Assembly: GCA_013822765.1 (NCBI GenBank)
Contig: PNKY01000001.1
Coordinates: 1 to 64,000, forward strand
Source of the DNA: Rhodospirillum sp.
GTDB lineage: Bacteria; Pseudomonadota; Alphaproteobacteria; Dongiales; Dongiaceae
DNA length: 64,000 bases
Reading direction: 5' to 3'
In this document: piece after piece, positions 54,189 through 62,240 of the stretch
Layout of the letters: each line of letters opens with the position of its first letter
Numbering within the stretch: the first letter of the stretch is position 1
Made by a program: the position numbers and the translations under genes
The notes under the pieces: model-generated
The model's input: only the letters and a program-made list of their open reading frames with translations
Told to the model about the DNA's origin: nothing
Database searches by the model: none

Positions 54189-56651
54189 TTGGACCAGATT
54201 GTCGCCACCAGCCTGCTGCCGCCCCGCTTCGCCGCCTGGTTCCAGGGCCGCGGCTGGCAGGTGCATGACCATCAGCTGGCGGTGCTCCGGGCGGTCCGGG
54301 ACGGGCGCTCGGCGCTGTTGATCGCACCCACCGGCGGCGGCAAGACCCTTGCTGGGTTCCTGCCCAGCCTGGTGGAACTGGCCGAGGCCGATCCCAAGGA
54401 ACAGCGTACCGGCATCCACACACTCTACATTTCGCCTCTCAAGGCTTTGACAGTAGACGTGGCGCGCAATCTGGAAACGCCGATCGCGGAAATGGGACTG
54501 CCGATCGAGGCCGAGACCCGCACCGGCGACACCCCGCAGAACCGCCGCCAGCGCCAGCGCAAGCATCCGCCACACATCCTGCTGACCACGCCGGAGAGCC
54601 TCGCGCTGCTGCTGTCCTACAGCGAGGCGCCGAATTATTTCGCCAGCCTCAGGACCGTGATCATCGACGAACTGCACGCCATCGCCGACACCAAGCGCGG
54701 GCAGCTCCTGACCCTCGGCCTCGCACGCCTGGCGCTGCTGTCGCCGGGTTGCCGGTTTCTCGGCCTCAGCGCCACGGTCGCATCGCCGGATCGGGTGGCG
54801 CAGCACCTGCAATATGGCGCGCGGCCGCTCGACATCATCCGCGGGCGCGATGGCGCGCAGCCGGTGATGAACATCCTCATCCCCGAGGCGCGGGTGCCAT
54901 GGAGCGGGCGCATGGCGCTGCATTCGGTGCCGGCGCTCTACGAGGAGATCAAGAAGCGCAAGACCACGCTGGTGTTCGTGAACACCCGCGCGCAGGCCGA
55001 GCTGGTGTTCCAGGGGCTGTGGCGCCTCAATGACGACAACCTCGCGATCGGCTTGCATCACGGCTCGCTGGCGGTGGAGCAGCGGCGCAAGATCGAGGCA
55101 GCGATGGCGCGCGGCGCCTTGCGCGCGGTGGTCGCAACCTCGTCGCTCGACCTCGGCATCGACTGGGGCGACATCGATCTCGTCATCCAGGTCGGCGCGC
55201 CCAAGGGCGCCAGCCGCCTGCTGCAGCGCATCGGCCGCGCCAACCATCGGCTGGACGAGCCGAGCCGCGCGCTGCTGGTGCCGGCCAACCGCTTCGAAGT
55301 GCTGGAGTGCAAGGCGGCGATCGAGGCCGCGCTGGAAAAGGATCTCGACGAGTATCCGCCGCGGCCCTACTGCCTCGACGTGCTGGCGCAGCACATCCTG
55401 TGCCTGGCGTGCGCGGCCTCGGTCGATCCGGATGCGCTGTATCTCGAAGTGACGACGGCGGCGCCCTACGCGGCGCTGCCGCGCGAGGAGTTCGACCAGG
55501 TGTTCGCGTTCGTGCGCGACGGCGGCTATGCGCTGAAGGCCTATGACCGCTGGAAGCGGCTGCGCAAGATGCCGGATGGCGGCTGGCGCGCCGCCAACAT
55601 GACGGTGGTGCGGCAGTACCGCATGAATGTCGGCACCATCGTGGAAGCGCCGATGCTGAAGGTGCGCTTGGGACGCGGGCAATTCCTGGGTGAGGTGGAG
55701 GAGTGGTTCGTGCAGGGCCTGCTGCCCGGCGACACCTTCATGTTCGCAGGGCGCTTGTTGCGGTTCGAAGGCATCCGCGAGATGTCGGTGGTCTGCTCTC
55801 TCGCCAAGAGCGGCGAGCCCAAGGTGCCGGTCTATGGCGGCGGCCGCCTGCCGCTGACGACGGGCCTCGCCGAGCGCGTGCGCGCGATTTTGGAAGACCG
55901 CAGCCAGCAGCGCGATTTGCCCGACGACGTACAGGAATGGCTGCGCCTGCAGCGCTGGCGCTCGGTGCTGCCGACGCGTTCGAAGCTGCTGATCGAGAGC
56001 TTCCCGCGCGGCAACAAGGAATTCCTGGTCGCCTATTGCTTCGAGGGCCGGATCGCGCACCAGACCCTTGGCATGCTGTTGACGCGGCGCATGGAGCGCG
56101 CGGGGTTAAAGCCGCTCGGCTTCGTCGCCACCGATTATGTGCTCGCCACCTGGGCGCTTGGCGCGCCGACCCAGGAGCAGGTGGAGGCACTGTTGGGCGA
56201 GGACATGCTCGGCGACGACCTCGAGGAATGGCTGGACGATTCTTCCATGCTGCGCCGCTCGTTCCGCAACGTCGCGGTGGTAGCGGGCTTGATCGAGCGC
56301 CGCTATCCCGGCGAGGAGAAGAGCCGCAGGCAGATCACCTTCAACGCCGACCTGATCTACGACGTGCTGCGCAAGCATGAGCCCGACCACATCCTGCTGC
56401 GCGCGACCCGCCAGGATGCGGCCTGGAACCTCGCCGACGTGCAGCGCCTGGGCGACTTCCTGAAGCGTATCCGGGGCCGGATCGATCTGCGCCGGCTTGA
56501 CCGGGTGACGCCGCTGGCGGTGCCGGTGCTCATCACCCTCGGCAGCACCGAGGTCGGCAACGAGGCGATGGACGCTCTGCTGGAGGAAGCGGCCGCCGAC
56601 CTGATCGAGGAAGCGACCAGCGGCGAGCCGGGGCAGGAGGCGATGCTGTGA
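54189..56651 (+). CDS. lhr: Lhr-type DEXH-box DNA helicase
   Basis: An 820-residue superfamily 2 helicase of the Lhr-Core class. Walker A is APTGGGKT (46-53), DELH is at 160-163, SAT motif III is in GLSATV, and motifs IV-VI include HHGSLAVEQRR, ATSSLDLGIDWG and QRIGRANHR. A winged-helix and beta-barrel C-terminal module follows, with no long Lhr-CTD extension. It translocates 3' to 5' and unwinds RNA:DNA or DNA. The start is a TTG at 54189; no other start gives the N-terminal domain. The ligase and exonuclease genes are divergent, the phosphoesterase is downstream. Confidence 0.9.
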   Translation: MDQIVATSLLPPRFAAWFQGRGWQVHDHQLAVLRAVRDGRSALLIAPTGGGKTLAGFLPSLVELAEADPKEQRTGIHTLYISPLKALTVDVARNLETPIAEMGLPIEAETRTGDTPQNRRQRQRKHPPHILLTTPESLALLLSYSEAPNYFASLRTVIIDELHAIADTKRGQLLTLGLARLALLSPGCRFLGLSATVASPDRVAQHLQYGARPLDIIRGRDGAQPVMNILIPEARVPWSGRMALHSVPALYEEIKKRKTTLVFVNTRAQAELVFQGLWRLNDDNLAIGLHHGSLAVEQRRKIEAAMARGALRAVVATSSLDLGIDWGDIDLVIQVGAPKGASRLLQRIGRANHRLDEPSRALLVPANRFEVLECKAAIEAALEKDLDEYPPRPYCLDVLAQHILCLACAASVDPDALYLEVTTAAPYAALPREEFDQVFAFVRDGGYALKAYDRWKRLRKMPDGGWRAANMTVVRQYRMNVGTIVEAPMLKVRLGRGQFLGEVEEWFVQGLLPGDTFMFAGRLLRFEGIREMSVVCSLAKSGEPKVPVYGGGRLPLTTGLAERVRAILEDRSQQRDLPDDVQEWLRLQRWRSVLPTRSKLLIESFPRGNKEFLVAYCFEGRIAHQTLGMLLTRRMERAGLKPLGFVATDYVLATWALGAPTQEQVEALLGEDMLGDDLEEWLDDSSMLRRSFRNVAVVAGLIERRYPGEEKSRRQITFNADLIYDVLRKHEPDHILLRATRQDAAWNLADVQRLGDFLKRIRGRIDLRRLDRVTPLAVPVLITLGSTEVGNEAMDALLEEAAADLIEEATSGEPGQEAML

Positions 56652-56670
56652 GCAGCTTTCCGCCCCCTTT

Positions 56671-56772
56671 CGTCATGGCAAGGCTTGGCCTTGCCATCCA
56701 CGAGTTTCATGGGGCAAGAACGCGTTGTGCCAGACGAACTCGTGGATCCCAAGGCCAAGCCTTGGGATGACG
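56671..56772. repeat. family B intergenic palindromic repeat, copy 2
   Basis: A 102-bp element starting CGTCATGGCAAGGCTTGGCC and ending in the inverse AAGCCTTGGGATGACG, with inner ATCCACGAGTT and AACTCGTGGAT arms. It matches the copy at 32178-32276 and interrupts the otherwise tight lhr-phosphoesterase pair. Confidence 0.75.
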
Positions 56773-56797
56773 GGATATTGAGTGCAGTATAGGCTCG

Positions 56798-57520
56798 ATG
56801 AAGCATACCCTCTCCATCTCCTGGCACGGCCTCTCCCTGCAGCTCGACCTCGACGGCGCGCTGTATTGGCCGGAGGAGCGGCTGCTCGTCGCCGCCGACC
56901 TGCATCTGGAAAAAGGCACCTCCTACGCCAGCAGCGCGGGGCGTCTGTTGCCGCCGTACGACAGCGCGCACACCGTGGCGCGGCTGGAGCGGCTGGTCGA
57001 GTCGTACCGGCCGTTGCGGGTGGTGGCGCTCGGCGATTCGTTCCACGATCGGCGCGGCGCGGCGCGGCTGGACGGCGACGTGGCCGAGCGGATCCGCAGG
57101 CTGAGCGACCGGGTCGACTGGATCTGGATCCACGGCAACCACGACCCCAAGCCGCCGCAGCAACTGGGCGGACGGGGCGCGGTGGAGATCGCGATCGGGC
57201 CGCTGGTGTTCCGCCACGATGCGCACGAAGACCGGCAGTCCGAGGGCGGTGAGGTCATCGGCCATTACCATCCCGTCGCCTCGGTCTCGACCCGCGGCCG
57301 GTCTTTCCGCCGGCGCTGCTTTGCGATCGGCCGCTCCCGGCTGCTGCTGCCGGCGTTCGGCGCCTATGCCGGCGGGCTCAACGTGCGCGAGGCCGCGATC
57401 CGCCGCTTGCTGGACGCCGAGGCACGGGTCGCGCTGCTCGGCCGCGACCGGCTGCACCTGTTCCCGCTCCACGCCGCCCTGCCCGACGCCACGCTTCCGG
57501 TGTCCGTTTCCGGCGAATAG
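56798..57520 (+). CDS. metallophosphoesterase (MPE) of the Lhr cluster
   Basis: A 240-residue calcineurin-type phosphoesterase/nuclease. Metal-binding blocks are all present: AADLHLEKG (Asp34, His36), ALGDSFHD, GNHD and GHYHP. The DLHLEKG signature is that of the Mn2+-dependent DNA nuclease linked to Lhr and ligase in bacteria. It follows lhr across a repeat element. Together with lhr, ligase and exonuclease it completes the repair module. Confidence 0.85.
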   Translation: MKHTLSISWHGLSLQLDLDGALYWPEERLLVAADLHLEKGTSYASSAGRLLPPYDSAHTVARLERLVESYRPLRVVALGDSFHDRRGAARLDGDVAERIRRLSDRVDWIWIHGNHDPKPPQQLGGRGAVEIAIGPLVFRHDAHEDRQSEGGEVIGHYHPVASVSTRGRSFRRRCFAIGRSRLLLPAFGAYAGGLNVREAAIRRLLDAEARVALLGRDRLHLFPLHAALPDATLPVSVSGE

Positions 57521-57610
57521 CTGGCCGCTGGATTTGCGGTCCATTGACGGCTAAATTCAATCCTGCCGAGCAGGGTCTGTTACGTTCGGAATCGTGTGAG
57601 GGCCGGGGTC

Positions 57611-59134
57611 ATGATTCGTGGTGCGCGTCTATCGCCGTCTCGCAACGGATTGTTGCGAGTCGGATTGGTGTGGCTTGCGGCGTTCTTCGTTGCGCCGGCG
57701 GCCCTGGCGCAGGAGGCGCCGGCTGACGCTACGGCGAAAGAGGTCACAGCCGACTCCGCGAAGGAGAGCCTGCTTCTCACCAACGAGCAATGGCTCGGTG
57801 ACCTTGATGGCATGCGCAAGCGCCGCGCGATCCGAATGCTGGTGCCGTACAGCAAGACGTTCTACTTCGTCGATCGCGGCAAGCAGTTCGGCGCCACCTA
57901 CGATGTTGGGCGTGCGTTCGAGGAATGGCTGAACAAGCGGGAGAAGACCAAGACCCTCAAGATCGGGGTCGTGTTCATTCCGGTGGCGCGCGACCGACTG
58001 CTGAGCGGGCTGGTCGATGGCTTGGGCGACATCGCCGCCGGCAATATCACCATCACCGAGCAACGCTCGGAGATCGTGCAGTTTAGCGATCCGTTCGCCC
58101 AGGACATCAAGGAAGTGCTGGTGACCGGGCCGACCGCCGCGCCGATCGCCACGCTTGACGACCTCGCCGGGCGCGAGATCTACGTGCGGCGGTCGAGCAG
58201 CTATTTCGAGCACGTACAATCCTTGAGCAGCGCGCTCGAAGCCAAAGGGTTGAAGGCAGTCGCCATTTCCGAGCTCGACGACGAGCTCGAGGACGAGGAC
58301 GTCATGGAAATGGTGAATGCCGGCCTGCTGCCGTGGGCGGTAGTGGACGAGCACAAGGCCCAGATCTGGGCATCGGTCTTCACCAAGCTCACCGTGCGTA
58401 GCGATCTTGCCATCAATGAAGGCGGGGAGATCGCCTGGGCGATGCGCAAGGACGATCCGCAGCTGCTCGAGGTGGTGAACGAATTCACCAAGACGCACAA
58501 GATCGGCACCACCTTCGGAAACATACTGAAGAAGCGCTATCTGGGCAGCGACAGCTTCGTCAAACGCTCGACCTCAACCGAGGAGCTCGAGAAGTTCCAG
58601 TCGATCGCGGAGCTGTTCAAGAAATACGGCCAACAATACGACTTCGACTGGCTGATGATCGCCGCCCAGGGCTACCAGGAATCGCAGCTGGACCAGTCGG
58701 CGCGCAGCCCGCGTGGTGCGGTCGGCGTCATGCAGCTGATGCCGAAGACCGCCGCCGATCCCACGGTCGGGATCCCCAACATCGAAAGCGTCGACAACAA
58801 CATCCACGCCGGCGTGAAGTACCTGCGCACCCTGGTCGACAAATATCTCGACGATCCCGCCCTCGACCGCAAGAACCGCACCCTGATGGCATTCGCCGCC
58901 TACAATGCCGGCCCGGGCAATCTCAGGAAATTCCGCAAGCTGGCGGCGGATTCGGGCCTCGACCCCAACGTCTGGTTCCACAATGTCGAGCACGCGGCCG
59001 CCGAGATCGTCGGCCGCGAGACCGTGCAATACGTCGCAAACATCTACAAATACTACGTGGCCTATCGGCTCGCGAACGAGCGCCATGAGGAGCGGAGCAA
59101 GGCGAAGCAGGGCCTCGCGCCCGCGCCGCAATAA
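57611..59134 (+). CDS. MltF-like lytic transglycosylase
   Basis: A 507-residue envelope enzyme with a signal peptide ending PAALAQ. Residues ~65-300 form an SBP_bac_3-like periplasmic-binding domain (AIRMLVPYSKTFYFVDRG, VQFSDPF). Residues ~330-490 form the SLT domain: AAQGYQESQLDQSARSPRGA contains the catalytic Glu, followed by GVMQLMPKTA and AYNAGPGNL. This two-domain order defines MltF, which cleaves peptidoglycan to give 1,6-anhydro-muropeptides. GTG 57596 is an alternative start; ATG 57611 was preferred for the signal peptide. Confidence 0.9.
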   Translation: MIRGARLSPSRNGLLRVGLVWLAAFFVAPAALAQEAPADATAKEVTADSAKESLLLTNEQWLGDLDGMRKRRAIRMLVPYSKTFYFVDRGKQFGATYDVGRAFEEWLNKREKTKTLKIGVVFIPVARDRLLSGLVDGLGDIAAGNITITEQRSEIVQFSDPFAQDIKEVLVTGPTAAPIATLDDLAGREIYVRRSSSYFEHVQSLSSALEAKGLKAVAISELDDELEDEDVMEMVNAGLLPWAVVDEHKAQIWASVFTKLTVRSDLAINEGGEIAWAMRKDDPQLLEVVNEFTKTHKIGTTFGNILKKRYLGSDSFVKRSTSTEELEKFQSIAELFKKYGQQYDFDWLMIAAQGYQESQLDQSARSPRGAVGVMQLMPKTAADPTVGIPNIESVDNNIHAGVKYLRTLVDKYLDDPALDRKNRTLMAFAAYNAGPGNLRKFRKLAADSGLDPNVWFHNVEHAAAEIVGRETVQYVANIYKYYVAYRLANERHEERSKAKQGLAPAPQ

Positions 59135-59136
59135 CC

Positions 59137-59991
59137 TCAGAAGCGGTTGACCGGAATCTTCAGGTAGGAAATGCCGTTGCCTTCCGGCGCCGGCAAGGCG
59201 CCGGCGCGGATGTTTACCTGCACGGCAGGCAGCAGCAATGCGGGCATGTCCAGGGTCTTGTCGCGCGCTTCGCGCATCGCGACGAATGCGTCCTCGGTCT
59301 TGCCGGCGAGGTGCACGTTGTCCGCGCGTTGCTTGGCGACGGTCGCGCAGGGCGCGGGCGCACGGCCGTCCGGCGGATAATCGTGGCACTGGTAGAGCCG
59401 CGTCTCCGGCGGCAGCGCCAGGATGCGCTGGATCGAGCGATAGAGGGTGCGCGCGTCGCCGCCGGGAAAGTCGCAGCGCGCGGTGCCGTAGTCCGGCGCG
59501 AACATGGTGTCGCCGATGAAGGCCACATCGCCGATCACGTAGGTGATGCAGGCTGGCGTGTGGCCCGGCGTCGCCATCACGCGCGCGGTGAGGCCGCCGA
59601 TCCGGAACGCCTCGCCGTCGGCGAACAGCTGGTCGAACTGCCGGCCATCCGACGCGAAATCGGAGCCCAGGTTGTAGATCGCGCGGAATGTCTCCTGCAC
59701 GGTCGGGATGTTCGCACCGATGCCGAGCTTGCCGCCGAGCTGCGCCTTCACGTACGGCGCGGCCGTCAGATGATCGGCATGGGCATGGGTCTCCAGCACC
59801 CACTCGGTGCGCCACCCGCGCTCCTTGACCGCCGTGATCAACGCGTCCGCGCCTTCCGTGCTGGTGCGCCCGGACTTGATGTCGAAATCGAGCACTGAAT
59901 CGATGACGGCGCAGGCGCCGGCGCGCTCATCGGCCACGACGTAACTGTAGGATTTCGTATCCTGGTCGAAGAAACTGAGAACCGTCGCCAT
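59137..59991 (-). CDS. MBL-fold persulfide dioxygenase-like protein
   Basis: A 284-residue metallo-beta-lactamase protein related to ETHE1/Blh persulfide dioxygenases. The iron-binding THAHADH is at 68-74, followed by TPGHTPACITYVIGD, AFIGDTMF and the CDFPGG and CHDY segments. Such enzymes oxidise glutathione persulfide to sulfite using O2. A decayed DUF6691 (YeeE/YedE-type) gene lies just upstream, as in the BigR sulfur operon, which supports the sulfur role. The ATG at 59991 follows GAGAG; a TTG nine codons earlier is possible. Confidence 0.8.
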   Translation of the reverse strand: MATVLSFFDQDTKSYSYVVADERAGACAVIDSVLDFDIKSGRTSTEGADALITAVKERGWRTEWVLETHAHADHLTAAPYVKAQLGGKLGIGANIPTVQETFRAIYNLGSDFASDGRQFDQLFADGEAFRIGGLTARVMATPGHTPACITYVIGDVAFIGDTMFAPDYGTARCDFPGGDARTLYRSIQRILALPPETRLYQCHDYPPDGRAPAPCATVAKQRADNVHLAGKTEDAFVAMREARDKTLDMPALLLPAVQVNIRAGALPAPEGNGISYLKIPVNRF

Positions 59992-60144
59992 GCCAACTCT
60001 CACATCATTTTCGGTCAAGTATGTGTTAGTTGAAAGGGAATGACGGCACCAGTAGTTCAGACCGCTTGATCGCGATGATCATGAAATCTCCAAGATATCT
60101 CCAGCATTGCCAGCCGCCGGATAGACGCACCGAACATTCGCCCG

Positions 60145-60409
60145 GTGGGCCTCGGTTGTTCGGGATTGGTCTTGCTATCTCCGGCGGCCGCTTGCTGCCG
60201 CGGAGTTCCAGCAACCCGGCGCAACTGCGATCGACCGGCACCTCATTCTGGGCGCGCTCATCTTCGGCGTTGGCTGGGGTGTGGTCGGCTATAGCCCTGG
60301 TCCAGCCGTGGCCGCGCTCGCCTTTGGCGCGAGTGGCACGATCCTGTTCGTCCTCGCCATGAGGGCGGGCATGCTGTTGCAGGGATTCGTGGCGGGTTGG
60401 GGGCAATGA
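60145..60409 (+). pseudogene. decayed DUF6691 (YeeE/YedE-type sulfur transporter) gene
   Basis: At about 60159-60185 one frame reads LFGIGLAISG, the first-helix signature of DUF6691. From about 60220 another frame reads AIDRHLILGALIFGVGWGVVG and then YSPGPAVAALAFGASG to a TGA at 60407, the family's C-terminal half. About 70 residues between them are missing and the frame is shifted. No intact start is seen. The family normally partners persulfide-metabolism genes such as the adjacent MBL gene. Confidence 0.6.
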
Positions 60410-60567
60410 CCGATCGGCGCGTCGATTCGCCTCGAGGTTGAACTCGCATATTGCCCGCGGAAAATAGTCTCAAATGATTGTAATCGAACCAGTCACATTT
60501 ATCGTTGGTTAACCGCTCTCCTCCCAAAATGACCTGGAAATTCACCTTCGGGCGCTTCAGGAGGAAA

Positions 60568-60828
60568 ATGGTCATGGCCGGTCTTCGCCGTGTGCGGCAT
60601 GCGTCATCCAAGTGTCTTGCTATTGGCGTTGCCGCCGCCGCTCTTCTGTCGGCCAGCTATGGCACCGCCTTTGCCTATCTCGATCCAGGGACCGGCAGCA
60701 TCATCCTGCAGTCCCTGATCGCGGGAATCATCGGCTCGATGGCCTTCGCCCGCATGTACTGGACGCGCTTGAAGGAAATTTTCCGGCGCACCTTCGGGGA
60801 TCGCGGCAACGATACAAAGAACCAATGA
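60568..60828 (+). CDS. small 'YLDPGTGS' membrane protein
   Basis: An 86-residue protein: a signal-like hydrophobic stretch (IGVAAAALLSASYGTAFA) then YLDPGTGSIILQSLIAGIIG and a membrane helix with a basic tail (YWTRLKEIFRRTFG). The YLDPGTGS phrase typifies small proteins encoded next to surface-glycan genes. AGGAGG precedes the ATG pair (60568 or 60574). Its stop overlaps the next ATG (ATGA), so it is translated together with the methyltransferase gene. Confidence 0.7.
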   Translation: MVMAGLRRVRHASSKCLAIGVAAAALLSASYGTAFAYLDPGTGSIILQSLIAGIIGSMAFARMYWTRLKEIFRRTFGDRGNDTKNQ

Positions 60829-62219
60829 ACGCGCCGCTGCGCGATCCGGGCTCGTTCCGCGACCCGAGCGGATCGGTCTATCGGTCCGGCGATCGCATCC
60901 TGCGCACCGTGATGCCGGGGAGCGCATCGGAGGCCTACCGGGCCGCCCGCGACTCCGGACTGTTCAAGGACCTCGCCGCGCGCGGCTTTGCTCTGCCGGT
61001 CGAAGAGATCGAGAAGCCGCCGTTCGACTCGATGGCGGGCGCGGCGCATGTGCTGGCGAGCCCGCGCCTGCCCTTCATCTCCTATCCCTATGAGTGGAGC
61101 TTCGCCCTGCACCGCAAGGCGGCGCTTCTGCATCTCGATCTTCATCTCGCGGCGCTGGAGCGCGGCTTCGATCTTTCGGATGCGTCGGCCTATAACGTCC
61201 AGTTCCAGGGTGCTTCGCCGGTCTTCATCGATCACCTCTCGCTGCGGCCGTATCGCGAAGGCGCGGTGTGGACGGCGCATCGGCAGTTCTGCATGCAGTT
61301 CCTCAATCCGCTGCTGTGCCATACGCTGCTCAAGATCGCGCCCAACACCCTGTTCCGCGGCACGCTCGAGGGAATCGAGCCGGAACTGCTGGCGCCGTTG
61401 ATTCCCCTCCGCCGCAAGCTCTCCTGGGCGGTACTGATTCACGTCGTCATGCAAGCCGCCTTGCAGCGCCGCGCCTCCGGTCAGAGTGCGGCGGCGGGCA
61501 AGAAGCTGCGTTCGGTGTCGGTTTCCAAAATCGCTTTCGTCGGCATGCTGCAAGGCTTGCGGCGCGCAATCGCGGCCATGAAGGCTCCCGGCGACGCGAC
61601 GGTGTGGTCCGACTACGCCCAGCACAACAGCTACGGCGCCACCGAGGCGGACGCCAAGCGGCGCTTCGTCCAGGACATGGTGGCGAAGGTCCGCCCGCGA
61701 CAGCTGATCGATCTCGGCTGCAACAGCGGCGACTATTCCGAAGCGGCGCTTCAGGCCGGCGCGGGGCGGGTCATCGGCTTCGACTTCGATCATGGTGCGC
61801 TCAACCTCGCGGCGGCGCGCGCCGAGGCCAAGAAGCTGGATTTCCTGCCGCTGTGGCTGGATGCCGCGAACCCGAGCCCGAGCCAGGGCTGGCGGCAGTC
61901 GGAGCGGCTGGGCCTCGCCGAGCGGCTCAATGCCGACGCGGTCATCGCACTGGCGCTGGTTCATCACCTCGCCATCTCGCGCAACATTCCGCTGGATGCC
62001 GTCGTGGACTGGATCATCGGGATGGCGCCGGTGGGCGTGATCGAGTGTCCCGACAAGAGCGATCCCATGGTCCAGCAACTGCTGGCGCTGCGCGAAGACA
62101 TCTTCCCCGACTACGACCACGACCACTTCGTCGCCCACATCACCCGGCGGGCGCGCGTCGTGCGCCAGGAGAAGCTGGGGCAAGGCGGCCGGCTGCTGGT
62201 CTGGTTCGACCGCAACTGA
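60825..62219 (+). CDS. methyltransferase-containing protein of the surface-glycan type
   Basis: A 464-residue two-part protein. The N-terminal ~250 residues are not a standard methyltransferase and include HLDLHLAALERGFDLSDASA and VQFQGASPVFIDHLSL, a pattern recalling kinase-like modification domains. From about 290 a SAM-binding core follows (LIDLGCNSGDYSEAAL) with VIALALVHHLAISRN. It probably modifies a lipid-linked or surface sugar. It overlaps the small upstream membrane protein by 4 bp and is followed by a membrane sulfatase-like gene. Confidence 0.7.
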   Translation: MNAPLRDPGSFRDPSGSVYRSGDRILRTVMPGSASEAYRAARDSGLFKDLAARGFALPVEEIEKPPFDSMAGAAHVLASPRLPFISYPYEWSFALHRKAALLHLDLHLAALERGFDLSDASAYNVQFQGASPVFIDHLSLRPYREGAVWTAHRQFCMQFLNPLLCHTLLKIAPNTLFRGTLEGIEPELLAPLIPLRRKLSWAVLIHVVMQAALQRRASGQSAAAGKKLRSVSVSKIAFVGMLQGLRRAIAAMKAPGDATVWSDYAQHNSYGATEADAKRRFVQDMVAKVRPRQLIDLGCNSGDYSEAALQAGAGRVIGFDFDHGALNLAAARAEAKKLDFLPLWLDAANPSPSQGWRQSERLGLAERLNADAVIALALVHHLAISRNIPLDAVVDWIIGMAPVGVIECPDKSDPMVQQLLALREDIFPDYDHDHFVAHITRRARVVRQEKLGQGGRLLVWFDRN

Positions 62220-62240
62220 GCCTGAGATCTGGGGGGAACG

